A stretch of 64,000 nucleotides of DNA from Ruania rhizosphaerae (GCF_009805705.1 NZ_VSMB01000002.1:248001-312000), one strand, 5' to 3'; numbered from the stretch's first letter, positions 54,239 to 63,239 are shown. Notes: generated by a model not told the origin, from the letters alone. Translations and numbers: made by a program.

Positions 54239-55486
54239 CTACACGGCGGCGAGCACCTCGCGCCAGATGGCCAGCGCGTCCTCCACCTGCTCGGCGGTGA
54301 CCACCAGCGGCGGGATCATCCGCACCACGTTCATGTGCGCCCCGCAGGTGAGCAGCAGCAGCCCCTTCTCGGCCGCGAGCTTCTGCGCCGCCGACGCACG
54401 CGCGGTGTCAGGCTTGCCATCGGTGGTGAACTCCGAGCCGACCAGCAGGCCGAGCCCACGCACATCCCCGACGGCGGAGGTCGCCGCCGCGCGTGCACCC
54501 TGCAGCAACTGGGTGCCCCGCTCGGCCGCATTGCCCACGAGGTTCTCGTTCTCGATCACTTCCAACGTGGCCACCGCGGCGGCACAGGCCACGGCATTAC
54601 CACCGTAGGTGCCACCCTGGGAGCCCGGCCACGCCTTGGCCATCAGCTCCCGCGACGCCGCGATCCCCGAGATCGGGAAGCCACTCGCCAGTCCCTTCGC
54701 CATGGTGATCACGTCCGGGACCACGTCGAAGTGCTGGTGACCGAAGTACTTCCCAGTACGTCCGAAGCCGGTCTGGATCTCATCCATCACCAGCAGGATG
54801 CCGTGCTCGTCGGCCCGCTCGCGCAGCCCGGCGAAGAACCGGGTGTTGCCGGGGATGTAGCCCCCCTCGCCGAGCACCGGCTCCACGATGAACGCTGCCG
54901 TCTCGGCCGGCGAGGTGAGCGTAGCGAAGATGTAGTCCAGCTCCTGCAGGGCGAAATCGGTGGCCTCCTCCTCGCTCCAGCCGTACCGGTAGGCGGTCGG
55001 GAAGGGAGCGACGTGCACGCCACCCATGAGCGGGGAGATTCCGGCGGAGAACCGGGTGCCCGAGGTGGTCATGGTGGCGGTGGCCACGGTCCGGCCATGG
55101 AAGCCGCCGTGGAAGACGATCACGTTCGGCCGGCCGGTGGCCTGACGCGCCAGCCGGAGCGAGGCCTCGACCGCTTCGCTGCCGGAGTTTGCGTAGAAGA
55201 CCGAGTCCAGCCCCTCCGGCAGCACGGTCCCGAGCTTCTCGGTGAGCGCGAGCATCGGCTTATGCATCACGGTCGTGTACTGGCCGTGGATGAGCGAGCC
55301 GACTTGCGCCTGCGCGGCGGCGACCACGTGCGGGTGGCAGTGGCCGGTGCTGGTGACGCCGATCCCGGCGGTGAAGTCGAGGAAGCGGCGGCCGTCGGTG
55401 TCGTAGAGGTAGGAGCCCTCGCCGTGGTCGACGAGCACCGGGGTGGCCTGCTTGAGCAGGGGGGAAAGCTGGGTCTGGTGAGTCAC
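54239..55486 (-). CDS. Class III omega-aminotransferase (GABA/acetylornithine type)
   Basis: A 415-residue PLP enzyme. YLYDTDGRRFLDFTAGIGVT and GHCHPHVVAAAQAQ at the N-terminus, FYANSGSEAVEASLRLARQA (about residue 98, phosphate site), FHGGFHGRTVATATMTTSG (about 130), LLVMDEIQTGFGRTGKYFGH (about 232, Asp for the pyridine nitrogen), DVITMAKGLASGFPISGIAA (about 260, PLP Lys) and GGTYGGNAVACAAAVATLEV. It removes an amino group from an omega-amino acid to give a semialdehyde, the substrate class of the dehydrogenase encoded divergently at 55617. Confidence 0.93.
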   Translation of the reverse strand: MTHQTQLSPLLKQATPVLVDHGEGSYLYDTDGRRFLDFTAGIGVTSTGHCHPHVVAAAQAQVGSLIHGQYTTVMHKPMLALTEKLGTVLPEGLDSVFYANSGSEAVEASLRLARQATGRPNVIVFHGGFHGRTVATATMTTSGTRFSAGISPLMGGVHVAPFPTAYRYGWSEEEATDFALQELDYIFATLTSPAETAAFIVEPVLGEGGYIPGNTRFFAGLRERADEHGILLVMDEIQTGFGRTGKYFGHQHFDVVPDVITMAKGLASGFPISGIAASRELMAKAWPGSQGGTYGGNAVACAAAVATLEVIENENLVGNAAERGTQLLQGARAAATSAVGDVRGLGLLVGSEFTTDGKPDTARASAAQKLAAEKGLLLLTCGAHMNVVRMIPPLVVTAEQVEDALAIWREVLAAV

Positions 55487-55529
55487 AGGTCCTCCTCGGG
55501 GCGGTCGAGCACCCGATCGGCATTGTCGG

Positions 55530-55541
55530 ATTGTCTACAAT
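55530..55541. promoter_or_regulatory. GntR/FCD-type operator in the aminotransferase-dehydrogenase divergent gap
   Basis: ATTGTCTACAAT lies within GGATTGTCTACAATTGAT, matching GGATTGTTGACAATAGTA at 51121-51138 in 14 of 18 positions. It is 44 bp from the minus-strand start at 55486; the other site is 40 bp from its minus-strand start. Confidence 0.75.
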
Positions 55542-55616
55542 TGATAGCATCTGTGAGTCAGGATTCCTACCCCTCGGACCGAACGAGTCCGACGACGCCG
55601 ATCGAGAGCCGCAGCG

Positions 55617-57065
55617 ATGACACCCACCGAAGCGATCGCCTCCGTCCCCACCGACCTGTTCATCGCCGGCTCCTGGCGCACCGCCGGGCGCACCATGGCG
55701 GTGGAGAACCCCGCCACCGGGGAGGTGCTCACCCAGGTGGCCGACGCCGATCCGGACGAAGCGATGGCTGCGCTGGACGCCGCAGCCGCGGCGCAGGCGG
55801 ACTGGGCGCGCACCCCGGCCCGCGCCCGCAGCGAGATCCTCTACCGGGCGTTCGAACTGCTGCACGCCGAGGTCGACCGGCTCGCACTGATCATGACGCT
55901 GGAGATGGGCAAGCCGCTCGCCGAGTCGAAGGGGGAGATCGCCTACGCCGCTGAGTTCTTCCGCTGGTTCGCCGAGGAGGCGGTGCGCATCGACGGCGGG
56001 CACATGCGCGCTCCTGCCGGCGGCGCTCGCTTCCTCGTCAGCAAGCAGCCGGTGGGTCCGTGCGTGCTGATCACACCGTGGAACTTCCCGATGGCGATGG
56101 GCACGCGCAAGATCGGCCCGGCGATCGCGGCCGGCTGCACAAGCGTGATCAAGCCGGCCGAGGCCACGCCGCTCAGCACGCTCGCGCTCGCCGAGATCCT
56201 GCAGCGAGCCGGACTGCCCGACGGCGTGGTGAACGTCGTCACCACCTCCCGGGCGGACGATGCGATGAGCCCGCTGATCCTCGACCCGCGCTCGCGCAAG
56301 CTCTCCTTCACGGGATCGACCGGTGTGGGCAAGCACCTGCTGCAGTTGGCAGCGCAGACGGTGATGCGCACCTCCATGGAGCTCGGCGGAAATGCTCCGC
56401 TGATCGTCTTCGACGACGCCGACATGGACACCGCCGTGGCAGGAACGATCGCCGCGAAGCTGCGCAACATCGGTCAGGCGTGCACGGCCGCCAACCGGAT
56501 CTTCGTGCACGCCTCGGTGGCGGAGGAGTTCACCCGGCGCATCACCGAGGAGATGGCCTCGCGTCAGATGGGCTCCGGGCTGGAGGAAGGGGTGACGATC
56601 GGCCCCCTCATCGACGATAAGGCCGTCGAGAAGGTCAGCGGTCTCGTACGATCAGCCGCCGACGGCGGAGCTCGGGTCCTGCTCGGAGGCGTCCCCGAGC
56701 CGGGGCCGGGTCACTTCTTCCCGGCCACCGTCGTCACGGACGTCCCGGAGGGGTCCGAGCTGGGCAGCACCGAGATCTTCGGACCTGTCGCCGCGATCAG
56801 CACGTTCACTGACGAGGACGACGTCATCGCGCGTGCGAACAACACCCCTCACGGGCTGGTCTCCTACGTGTTCACCGAGTCGCTGCGACGTGGGCTGCGG
56901 GTCTGCGATGCGTTGGAGACCGGCATGGTCGGTCTCAACCAGGGTGTGGTATCCAATCCGGCTGCCCCGTTCGGCGGGATGAAGGAGTCCGGGCTGGGCC
57001 GCGAGGGTGGACTCACGGGGATCGAGGAGTTCCTGGACACCAAGTACATCGGAATCGCCGACTGA
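55617..57065 (+). CDS. NAD(P)-dependent succinate-semialdehyde-type aldehyde dehydrogenase
   Basis: A 482-residue aldehyde dehydrogenase. LITPWNFPMAMGTRKIGPAI (about residue 148) is the cofactor site and VIKPAEATPLSTLALAE follows. LSFTGSTGVGKHLLQLAAQT (about 225) is the NAD loop. MELGGNAPLIVFDDADMD (about 252) has the general-base Glu and IGQACTAANRIFVH (about 285) the nucleophile Cys. PFGGMKESGLGREGGLTGIE is the C-end. The order of similarity is closest to succinate-semialdehyde dehydrogenases (GabD), fitting the neighbouring omega-aminotransferase. ATG at 55617. Confidence 0.93.
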   Translation: MTPTEAIASVPTDLFIAGSWRTAGRTMAVENPATGEVLTQVADADPDEAMAALDAAAAAQADWARTPARARSEILYRAFELLHAEVDRLALIMTLEMGKPLAESKGEIAYAAEFFRWFAEEAVRIDGGHMRAPAGGARFLVSKQPVGPCVLITPWNFPMAMGTRKIGPAIAAGCTSVIKPAEATPLSTLALAEILQRAGLPDGVVNVVTTSRADDAMSPLILDPRSRKLSFTGSTGVGKHLLQLAAQTVMRTSMELGGNAPLIVFDDADMDTAVAGTIAAKLRNIGQACTAANRIFVHASVAEEFTRRITEEMASRQMGSGLEEGVTIGPLIDDKAVEKVSGLVRSAADGGARVLLGGVPEPGPGHFFPATVVTDVPEGSELGSTEIFGPVAAISTFTDEDDVIARANNTPHGLVSYVFTESLRRGLRVCDALETGMVGLNQGVVSNPAAPFGGMKESGLGREGGLTGIEEFLDTKYIGIAD

Positions 57066-57167
57066 TCTGTCGACTATCTCACCCGGCGCCTGGCCGGCAG
57101 GCGCCCGGGGTACGGGTGTGTTTACGGTAGGAGTGCACCACTTCCGATGTGAAGAAGGAGCACCATC

Positions 57168-57716
57168 ATGGCTGACCTGACCGGCAAGACCGTCGCCTTC
57201 CTGCTCACCGACGGATACGAGGACAGCGAACTGACCAGCCCGTGGCAGGCGGTCACCCGCGCAGGGGCGAAGGCTGTGCTCGTGTCGCCCCGAGCGGGGC
57301 GGGTCGGCGGGAAGAAGGGACACTCACAAGCCGTGGACGTCCCCGTGGCCGAGGCGGACGTCTCCGCCTATGACGCGCTGATGCTGCCCGGCGGCACCGC
57401 CAACGCCGACGCGCTGAGGATGAACGGCGATGCCGTGGCCTTCACCCGGAGCTTCTTCACCGAGCACAAGCCGGTCGGCGTGATCTGTCATGGCGCCTGG
57501 ATCCTGGCCGATGCCGATGTGCTCTCGGGACGCACCCTCACCTCGTTCCCGAGCCTGCGCACCGACCTGCGCAACGCCGGTGCCACCTGGGTGGACGAGG
57601 AGGTCGTCGTCGACGAGGGCCTGGTCTCAAGCAGGACACCTGCAGACCTGCCGGCATTCAACGACACGTTCGTCGAGGAGGTCATGGAGGGCAAGCACGC
57701 GGGTCAGACGGGCTGA
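57168..57716 (+). CDS. DJ-1/PfpI-family protein
   Basis: A 182-residue class I glutamine amidotransferase-like protein. AFLLTDGYEDSELTSPWQAV (about residue 10) holds the conserved Glu, DALMLPGGTANADALRMNGD follows and VGVICHGAWILADADVLSGR (about 103) has the nucleophile-elbow Cys-His. SSRTPADLPAFNDTFVEEV is the typical end. Members are glyoxalase-like or chaperone/peptidase-like stress proteins. AAGGAG is upstream of the ATG. It is monocistronic. Confidence 0.92.
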   Translation: MADLTGKTVAFLLTDGYEDSELTSPWQAVTRAGAKAVLVSPRAGRVGGKKGHSQAVDVPVAEADVSAYDALMLPGGTANADALRMNGDAVAFTRSFFTEHKPVGVICHGAWILADADVLSGRTLTSFPSLRTDLRNAGATWVDEEVVVDEGLVSSRTPADLPAFNDTFVEEVMEGKHAGQTG

Positions 57717-57751
57717 CGCCTCTGCCCAGATCCGGCGCACTCCCAACCCCG

Positions 57752-57806
57752 TCTCACGTGCGGGGAGCTCCGTGCCACCGTGCGGGGAGCTCCGTGCCAC
57801 GTGAGA
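57752..57806. terminator. Hairpin with internal tandem repeat between convergent genes
   Basis: Outer arms TCTCACGTG/CACGTGAGA enclose two copies of GTGCGGGGAGCTCCGTGCCA-type DNA, each containing the palindrome GGAGCTCC. It lies between the DJ-1/PfpI and birA stops. Confidence 0.7.
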
Positions 57807-57893
57807 GCCCCGGGTCACGTGCGGGAGCCGGCGGCGAGGCGAGCGCCATGTCGCTCGCGCTCATGCGTCGCTCATGCTGGACCCGGACATCAC

Positions 57894-58679
57894 TCACGCT
57901 GGGCGTACGTGAGCCACATCCCCGGCGTGCACCACACTCTCCTCACTGCCGGTACGCACACGCAACGCACCGTCGCCGGCCAGATCGACAGCTTCACCCT
58001 CGATCACCTCACCCCCGGGCAGGGTGACCCGCACGTGGGTACCGAGGGTGAGGCAGGCCGGCGCCACGATCGACGTCGGGTCCTCGCCTGCTTCCCACGC
58101 CGCGATCAAGTCCGAGAGACGGCTGTGGATGGCCCGCGCCAGGTCCTCTGGTGTGGTCCGCACGCCGAGCTCGGCGACCGAACCTGCCCATGGCACGGGC
58201 AACTCGTCACCGTCCAGGTTGATCCCGATCCCGACCACCACCCCCGACCGATCCGGCAGGATCTCGGCAAGCAGACCGCCAACCTTGCGCAGGCACCCCC
58301 ATTCGGGGAGCACCTCGGTACCGCCGAGGTGAACGACGTCGTTGGGCCACTTCAGACCGCAGGCCACCTCGTGCGGGGGAGCTGCGCCGTCGGGCTGGAG
58401 CTCGTGCAAGGCCTGGACCACGGCGACCCCCGCCAGCAGCGGCAGCCAACCCCAGCGTTCGGTGGGCACAGCCGGGCGAAGCAGGACGGAGAAGGTCAGG
58501 GCCGCGTGGGCATCGGTCGTCCATGCGCGCCCTGCACGCCCGCGGCCGGACACCTGCCGGCGGGCGAGCAGAACCGACCGGTCGGGCCAGTCGTCCGGAT
58601 CGGCGGCCACGCGGGCCAAGAGCTCGGTACTGGTCGAGCCGACCTCGTCGAGGCTCTCCCATCGGGGCTGGACGTGCAT
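57894..58679 (-). CDS. birA: Biotin-[acetyl-CoA-carboxylase] ligase (class I, no HTH)
   Basis: A 261-residue biotin protein ligase. VGSTSTELLARV opens the catalytic domain, ARRQVSGRGRAGRAWTTDAH (about residue 40) is the biotinyl-AMP loop, ACGLKWPNDVVHLGG (about 106) the catalytic Lys and KVGGLLAEILPDRSGVVVGI the base of the pocket. The C-terminal SH3-like domain ends at AGDVAHVRP. No N-terminal helix-turn-helix, so it is not a repressor. Located near accD-accE, whose holo-enzyme needs a biotinylated alpha subunit. Confidence 0.94.
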   Translation of the reverse strand: MHVQPRWESLDEVGSTSTELLARVAADPDDWPDRSVLLARRQVSGRGRAGRAWTTDAHAALTFSVLLRPAVPTERWGWLPLLAGVAVVQALHELQPDGAAPPHEVACGLKWPNDVVHLGGTEVLPEWGCLRKVGGLLAEILPDRSGVVVGIGINLDGDELPVPWAGSVAELGVRTTPEDLARAIHSRLSDLIAAWEAGEDPTSIVAPACLTLGTHVRVTLPGGEVIEGEAVDLAGDGALRVRTGSEESVVHAGDVAHVRPA

Positions 58680-58740
58680 GCACCCAGACTGCCACCAGCC
58701 CTGCTCGCCCGCTCGCCGGTCTCACGGCTGCACCAGGCCC

Positions 58741-58797
58741 CCAGGGGCCGATTATTCGACCCCTGAACGCTCCAGGGGGCGAACAATCGGCCCCTGG
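58741..58797 (-). terminator. 25-bp-stem hairpin after the NAD(P)-binding protein gene
   Basis: Arms 58741-58765 and 58773-58797 with two mismatches (CCAGGGGCCGATTATTCGAC...), 7-nt loop. The core GGGCCGAT-n-TTCGACCC recurs near 16306, 21036 and 32400. Confidence 0.75.
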
Positions 58798-58839
58798 GAG
58801 CGGTGCGCGGCAGATGGGCGGGGCGAGCTACTCGCTAGT

Positions 58840-59466
58840 TCAGGCCGCGACGGACACGACCTTGCGCACCGCCGTCTGGTCCACCAGCAGATCGCAGAGC
58901 GCCACGGCAAGATCGCTGCGCCGGATCGAGTAGCGCCACCGCACGTTGCCGTCGCGCCGCTGGTGATAGGACCCGCGCGCCGTACCGTCGCGCAACATCG
59001 GTGGCCGCACGATGGTCCAGGCGAGGCCGGCCTCCCGCACGAGTCGCTCGGTCTCAGCGAACGCCGCGTTCTCCTCCCGCAGCACCCGAGCGAGGATCGG
59101 CTTGGCGAGGTACCGGCCGAGCGGGTCGTCGCCGTCCACGAGCCATCCGCTCGCGGAGACGACCACGCATCGGTGAACGCCAGCACTGGCGGCTGCGTGG
59201 AGCACCGCCTCGGTGATCGCCGACTGCACCTGGACGTCCTCGCCCTTGACCGGGCCCACACACGAGATGACGGCCTCCACGCCGGCGAATGCGGCCGCGA
59301 GCGCCTCTGCGTCGCGCCCGTCCGTAACCGCCACCTGATCCGGTCGCAGATCACCGAGACGTTCGCGGTCACGCACGACGGCGGTCACGCGATGCCCTCG
59401 TTCCTGCGCCTCGCGCACCACTTCCGTTCCCGTGCGACCACTGGCTCCGACGACGGCGACTCTCAT
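58840..59466 (-). CDS. NAD(P)H-binding atypical SDR protein
   Basis: A 208-residue NmrA/SDR_a5-like protein. MRVAVVGASGRTGTEVVREA has the GxxGxxG site; VISCVGPVKGED, VHRCVVVSASGWLVDGDDPL and AETERLVREAGLAWTIVRPP (about 150) follow. It lacks a canonical YxxxK. It is divergent from a TetR gene, with an operator between them at 59479-59504, so it is probably the regulator's target. Substrate unknown; quinone or redox sensing is a common role. Confidence 0.88.
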   Translation of the reverse strand: MRVAVVGASGRTGTEVVREAQERGHRVTAVVRDRERLGDLRPDQVAVTDGRDAEALAAAFAGVEAVISCVGPVKGEDVQVQSAITEAVLHAAASAGVHRCVVVSASGWLVDGDDPLGRYLAKPILARVLREENAAFAETERLVREAGLAWTIVRPPMLRDGTARGSYHQRRDGNVRWRYSIRRSDLAVALCDLLVDQTAVRKVVSVAA

Positions 59467-59478
59467 TGTGCCCTCCTT

Positions 59479-59504
59479 GGGGTTAGTAAGTATTCACTCA
59501 CCCC
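59479..59504. promoter_or_regulatory. TetR-type operator between divergent genes
   Basis: A 26-bp near-palindrome with ends GGGGT and ACCCC and centre AGTAAGTATTCACT. It lies between the SDR start (59466) and the TetR start (59553). Confidence 0.7.
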
Positions 59505-59552
59505 TAGACTGGGGCGACGCACAGCGGAAGTCAAGAGTGAGGAGCGGCACCC

Positions 59553-60116
59553 ATGAGCGCACGAGATCGGATCCTCGATGCAGCCGCGACCGTGCTGCGC
59601 GAACAGGGCATCGCTCACGCCACCACCAAAGAGATCGCCCGCGCCGCGGGGTGCTCCGAGGCCCTGCTCTACAAGCACTTCGCCGGCAAGCACGAACTGT
59701 TCCTCGGGGTCCTGTCCGAGCGCTCGCCGCGACTGGCTCGGCCCGACGAGCTCGTCGGCACACGCACAGTGCCGGAGAACCTGGCGACGCTCGTGGCCAG
59801 GCTCATGGAGTTCTACGTCCAGTCCTTCCCGATGTCGGCGTCGATCCTCGGCGCACCCGAGCTGCTCGCAGCGCATCGCCAAGGCCTGCGTCGTCTCGGT
59901 GCGGGCCCCGCTGCCCCGGCCCATCAGGTGCAGTCCTACCTCGACGCCGAGGCAGCACTGGGGCGCGTGGGTCCCGATGCCGACACCACCGCCATGGCGC
60001 GCACTCTCACCGGCGCTGCACTCTTCGAGGCCTTTCTCGCGGTGTACGAGGGCCGGGACGAGGTGCCGGACACCGCCGAGCACGCCCGGGCGGCGGTGGC
60101 ATCCATCCGGCTCTGA
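59553..60116 (+). CDS. TetR-family regulator
   Basis: A 187-residue repressor. The N-terminal HTH is RDRILDAAATVLREQGIAHA and TTKEIARAAGCSEALLYKHF followed by AGKHELFLGVL (residues 4-55). The ligand domain is all-helical without a known signature. GAGGAG is upstream of the ATG. It is likely autoregulated and represses the divergent SDR gene through 59479-59504. Confidence 0.92.
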   Translation: MSARDRILDAAATVLREQGIAHATTKEIARAAGCSEALLYKHFAGKHELFLGVLSERSPRLARPDELVGTRTVPENLATLVARLMEFYVQSFPMSASILGAPELLAAHRQGLRRLGAGPAAPAHQVQSYLDAEAALGRVGPDADTTAMARTLTGAALFEAFLAVYEGRDEVPDTAEHARAAVASIRL

Positions 60117-60210
60117 TGGATCCGGGTTGTGTATCCCCTACAAATCTGACACGCCCACGCGGGACCCTGGCGTCACCCACTTGGCGACGAGGCACAACTA
60201 GAGTGCTGGG

Positions 60211-61809
60211 GTGAGCACATCCGAGACTTCCGTCGACACGTCCACCACGGCCGGCAAACTCGCCGACCTGGACCGCCGCCGGGCCGAGGGCCCGCAGCGC
60301 CTGGCCGAGATCGCCGTCGAGAAGCAGGGCGCCCGCGGGAAGAAGTCCGCGCGCGACCGCATCGACGCCCTGCTGGACGAGGACAGCTTCACCGAGCTGG
60401 ACGCCTTCGCCACCCACCGCTCCACCAACTTCGGCCTCGAGGCGAAGAAGATCTCCGGTGACGGCGTGGTGGTTGGCTACGGCACGATCGACGGACGACA
60501 GGTGTGCGTGTACGCCCAGGACTTCACCGTCTTCGGGGGATCGCTCGGTGAGGTGCACGGCGAGAAGATCACCAAGGTGATGGACCTGGCGATGCGCACC
60601 GGCGTGCCGCTGATCGGCATCAGCGACGGTGGCGGCGCCCGCATCCAGGAAGGCGTGGCAGCACTGACGCAGTTCGCCGAGATCTTCCGCCGCAACGTGG
60701 CCGCCTCCGGGGTGATCCCACAGATCTCCCTGATCCTCGGGCCGAGCGCCGGTGGTGCGGTGTACTCCCCCGCGCTCACCGACTTCATCATCATGGCCGA
60801 CCAGACCTCCAACATGTTCATCACCGGCCCGGACGTGATCCGCTCGGTGACGGGCGAAGACGTCGGCTTCGAGGAACTGGGCGGGGGGCGCACCCACAAC
60901 GAGCGTTCCGGCGTGGCGCACTACCTGGCCGCGGACGAGGACGACGCCTTCGACTACGCCAAGGCACTCCTGCACTACCTGCCCACGAACAACCTCACCG
61001 ACCCCGAGACCTTCGACGCACCGGCCGACCTCGAACCCACCGAGGAGGACGAGGCACTCGACACCCTCGTCCCGGACTCGGACAACCAGCCCTACGACAT
61101 GCACACCGTCATCGAGACCGTGCTCGACGACGGCGAGTTCCTCGAGGTGCAGGCACTCTTCGCGAAGAACGTGGTGGTCGGATTCGGGCACGTCGAAGGC
61201 CACCCGGTGGGTGTGGTGGCCAACCAGCCGCTCGCGATGGCAGGCACGCTGGACATCGCCGCCGCCGAGAAGGCGGCCCGGTTCGTGCGCACCTGCGACG
61301 CCTTCAACATCCCAGTGCTGACGTTCGTGGACGTGCCCGGCTTCCTGCCCGGCACCGACCAGGAGTGGAACGGCATCATCCGCCGCGGCGCCAAGCTGAT
61401 CTACGCCTACGCCGAGGCCACCGTGCCACTCATCACCGTGATCACCCGCAAGGCCTATGGCGGTGCCTATATCGTGATGGCATCCAAGCAGCTCGGCGCC
61501 GACCTGAACCTCGCCTGGCCAACCGCACAGATCGCCGTCATGGGGGCCAGCGGGGCGGTGAACATCCTGCAGCGGCGCACGCTCAAGGAGGTCGCCGAGA
61601 ACGGTGGCGACGTCGAGGCCGAGCGCACCCGCCTGATCGACGAGTACACCGATGCCATCGTCAACCCGTGGGACGCTGCCCAACGAGGGTACGTCGATGG
61701 CGTCATCCGCCCCTCGGAGACGCGCGCGCAGATCGTCAAGGGGCTGCGGGCGCTGCGCACCAAGCGGGCGTCGCTGCCGGTGAAGAAGCACGGGAACATC
61801 CCGCTATGA
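60211..61809 (+). CDS. accD: Acyl-CoA carboxylase carboxyltransferase (beta) subunit
   Basis: A 532-residue carboxyltransferase of the AccD/PccB type that moves CO2 from biotin to acetyl- or propionyl-CoA. [40 protein letters not shown] and [20 protein letters not shown] lie in the N-half. [19 protein letters not shown] and [40 protein letters not shown] and [20 protein letters not shown] give the two oxyanion/CoA sites. The start is GTG at 60211. The stop overlaps the epsilon gene ATG by 3 bp. Confidence 0.95.
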   Translation: MSTSETSVDTSTTAGKLADLDRRRAEGPQRLAEIAVEKQGARGKKSARDRIDALLDEDSFTELDAFATHRSTNFGLEAKKISGDGVVVGYGTIDGRQVCVYAQDFTVFGGSLGEVHGEKITKVMDLAMRTGVPLIGISDGGGARIQEGVAALTQFAEIFRRNVAASGVIPQISLILGPSAGGAVYSPALTDFIIMADQTSNMFITGPDVIRSVTGEDVGFEELGGGRTHNERSGVAHYLAADEDDAFDYAKALLHYLPTNNLTDPETFDAPADLEPTEEDEALDTLVPDSDNQPYDMHTVIETVLDDGEFLEVQALFAKNVVVGFGHVEGHPVGVVANQPLAMAGTLDIAAAEKAARFVRTCDAFNIPVLTFVDVPGFLPGTDQEWNGIIRRGAKLIYAYAEATVPLITVITRKAYGGAYIVMASKQLGADLNLAWPTAQIAVMGASGAVNILQRRTLKEVAENGGDVEAERTRLIDEYTDAIVNPWDAAQRGYVDGVIRPSETRAQIVKGLRALRTKRASLPVKKHGNIPL

Positions 61810-62081
61810 CCGGGCAGAACGGACGGAGCAACGGCAACGGTCACTACGCCGGGATCGGGGAGATTCCCTCAGACCTGGTGCGCGTGATCAAGGGCGATCC
61901 GGACGAGGCCGAGCTCGCGGCACTGGTCGCCGGGATCGTGGCAGCCCGGGCGGCAGCCGCCGCGCACGAGGAGATCGACGACGGCGCCCACACCTCGCTG
62001 TGGAGCGACCGGGCCCATCAGCTCGGCCACCCGGCCCGCCCGGGGCGTGGCTCGTGGCGCTGGAGCGCCCTGCCTCGCTGA
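61806..62081 (+). CDS. accE: Acyl-CoA carboxylase epsilon subunit
   Basis: A 91-residue actinobacterial epsilon subunit: after a Gly/Asn-rich start come [20 protein letters not shown] and [14 protein letters not shown]. The C-terminal W...[14 protein letters not shown] is the family hallmark. ATG at 61806 overlaps the accD stop. It stabilises the alpha-beta complex. It lies 170 bp before a convergent gene. Confidence 0.9.
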   Translation: MTGQNGRSNGNGHYAGIGEIPSDLVRVIKGDPDEAELAALVAGIVAARAAAAAHEEIDDGAHTSLWSDRAHQLGHPARPGRGSWRWSALPR

Positions 62082-62100
62082 CCCGCCGCCGACCCACACC

Positions 62101-62233
62101 GGTAGGCGCCACCCGTCGTCGCACTCACGCCGCTACACCGACAACAACTGGCACCCACCGACACCCGCCACCCCGGTAGGCGCCATCAATCGTCGCGACA
62201 ACTCCGCGATACCGACGACGCCTGGCACCTACC
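62101..62233. terminator. Two tandem homologous hairpins between convergent genes
   Basis: Two ~60-bp copies, 62101-62159 and 62175-62233. Each begins GGTAGGCGCCA and ends TGGCACC[CT]ACC, with inner GTCGTCG/CGACGAC-like pairing. The second is the better stem. They fill the gap between accE and the isomerase stop. Confidence 0.75.
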
Positions 62234-62251
62234 CAGCAGGCATCTACCGGC

Positions 62252-63124
62252 TCAGAACATCTCGGCGAACCCGAGTTCGACGAGCCGCTCGCGGGACATG
62301 GTCAGCGAGTCGAACGGGTCCCGGCCGTAGGTGGCGTCCTGCTCGATGAGCAGATGCGCCGCACCGGCATCGATTCCTGCCCGCACGATCGCTGCCCAGT
62401 CGAGTGTCCCCTGCCCGACCTCGGCGAACTGCACGGGCTGTGTGAGGTGCTGTTGCACAGCCGAACGGTCACCGTCTGCGAGCGCCTCGAACGCCTCGGC
62501 CGGGGGAAGGCTCACCCGGAAGTCCTTCAGGTGCACCAGGTCGACCGACCCCGCGAGCCGCTCGAGCGTGCGAACGGGGTCGTGCCCGCCGCGCTGCACC
62601 CAATAGACGTCGACCTCGAGCCACAGGTTCGGTGCCTCGGTGCGGATGGTCTCCAGCACCTCCCGGTGACCGAGCCGAGCGAACTCGATGTGGTGGTTGT
62701 GGTAGGACAGCCGGATGCCGTCATCGGCGAGCCGGCGGGCCATCTCGTCGGCGTCGCGGCAGAAGCTGAGGAGTGCCTGCTCATCACGCAACGCAGGAAA
62801 CGGCATCATCCCGATCCGGATCCGTTCGCATCCGAGGCGCCGGGCTGAGGCCACGAGGTGGTCGTAGTCGCTCAGCAGGGACGGGTTGGCACCGCCGCCG
62901 GCCTCCATGGTGCCCGACAGCGCCGCATAGCTCAGGCCGAGCTCGTCCCGACCGCGGGCGAAACTGTCCAGGTTCTCGCTGGTGAGCGGCACCTGGGAGA
63001 CCTCGATGTTCGGCAGCCCGATCTCGCTGAGCCGTTGCAACACCGCAGGCAAGCCGAGCTCGTCCACCTCCTGCCGCACGGTCATGAGCTGAACGCCGAT
63101 CCTGGCTGGAGTGTGAGCAGTCAT
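62252..63124 (-). CDS. Sugar phosphate isomerase/epimerase (AP_endonuc_2 TIM barrel)
   Basis: A 290-residue xylose-isomerase-like barrel protein. RIGVQLMTVRQEVDELGLPA opens it, IGLPNIEVSQVPL follows, ADDGIRLSYHNHHIEFAR (about residue 140) holds metal-site residues and NLWLEVDVYWVQRGGHDP (about 165) the Asp. VDLVHLKDF and QFAEVGQGTLDW with Glu (about 230) close the metal site. Substrate unknown; this class often acts on inositols or keto-sugars. It is divergent from the DUF885 gene. Confidence 0.88.
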   Translation of the reverse strand: MTAHTPARIGVQLMTVRQEVDELGLPAVLQRLSEIGLPNIEVSQVPLTSENLDSFARGRDELGLSYAALSGTMEAGGGANPSLLSDYDHLVASARRLGCERIRIGMMPFPALRDEQALLSFCRDADEMARRLADDGIRLSYHNHHIEFARLGHREVLETIRTEAPNLWLEVDVYWVQRGGHDPVRTLERLAGSVDLVHLKDFRVSLPPAEAFEALADGDRSAVQQHLTQPVQFAEVGQGTLDWAAIVRAGIDAGAAHLLIEQDATYGRDPFDSLTMSRERLVELGFAEMF

Positions 63125-63239
63125 ACGCCCATCTCTACCGGTGGCGAGGTACTGGGGGAAGTGGTTGCCCTCTGTTGCCGACGGCCGAGCACCACCGCCC
63201 CCGCTTCACCACCGGCCCAGCCACCGCACTGACCGCACT

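Noticed and set aside
55520-55560. Sigma-70-like promoter for the aldehyde dehydrogenase (TTGTCG and TAGCAT)
   Set aside because: Both boxes are weak and alternatives overlap; only the operator is claimed.
53819-55954. 711-codon frame antisense to the aminotransferase
   Set aside because: Crosses several genes and a terminator; composition typical of shadow frames.
60007-61791. 594-codon frame antisense to accD
   Set aside because: The plus strand encodes a full carboxyltransferase with all motifs.
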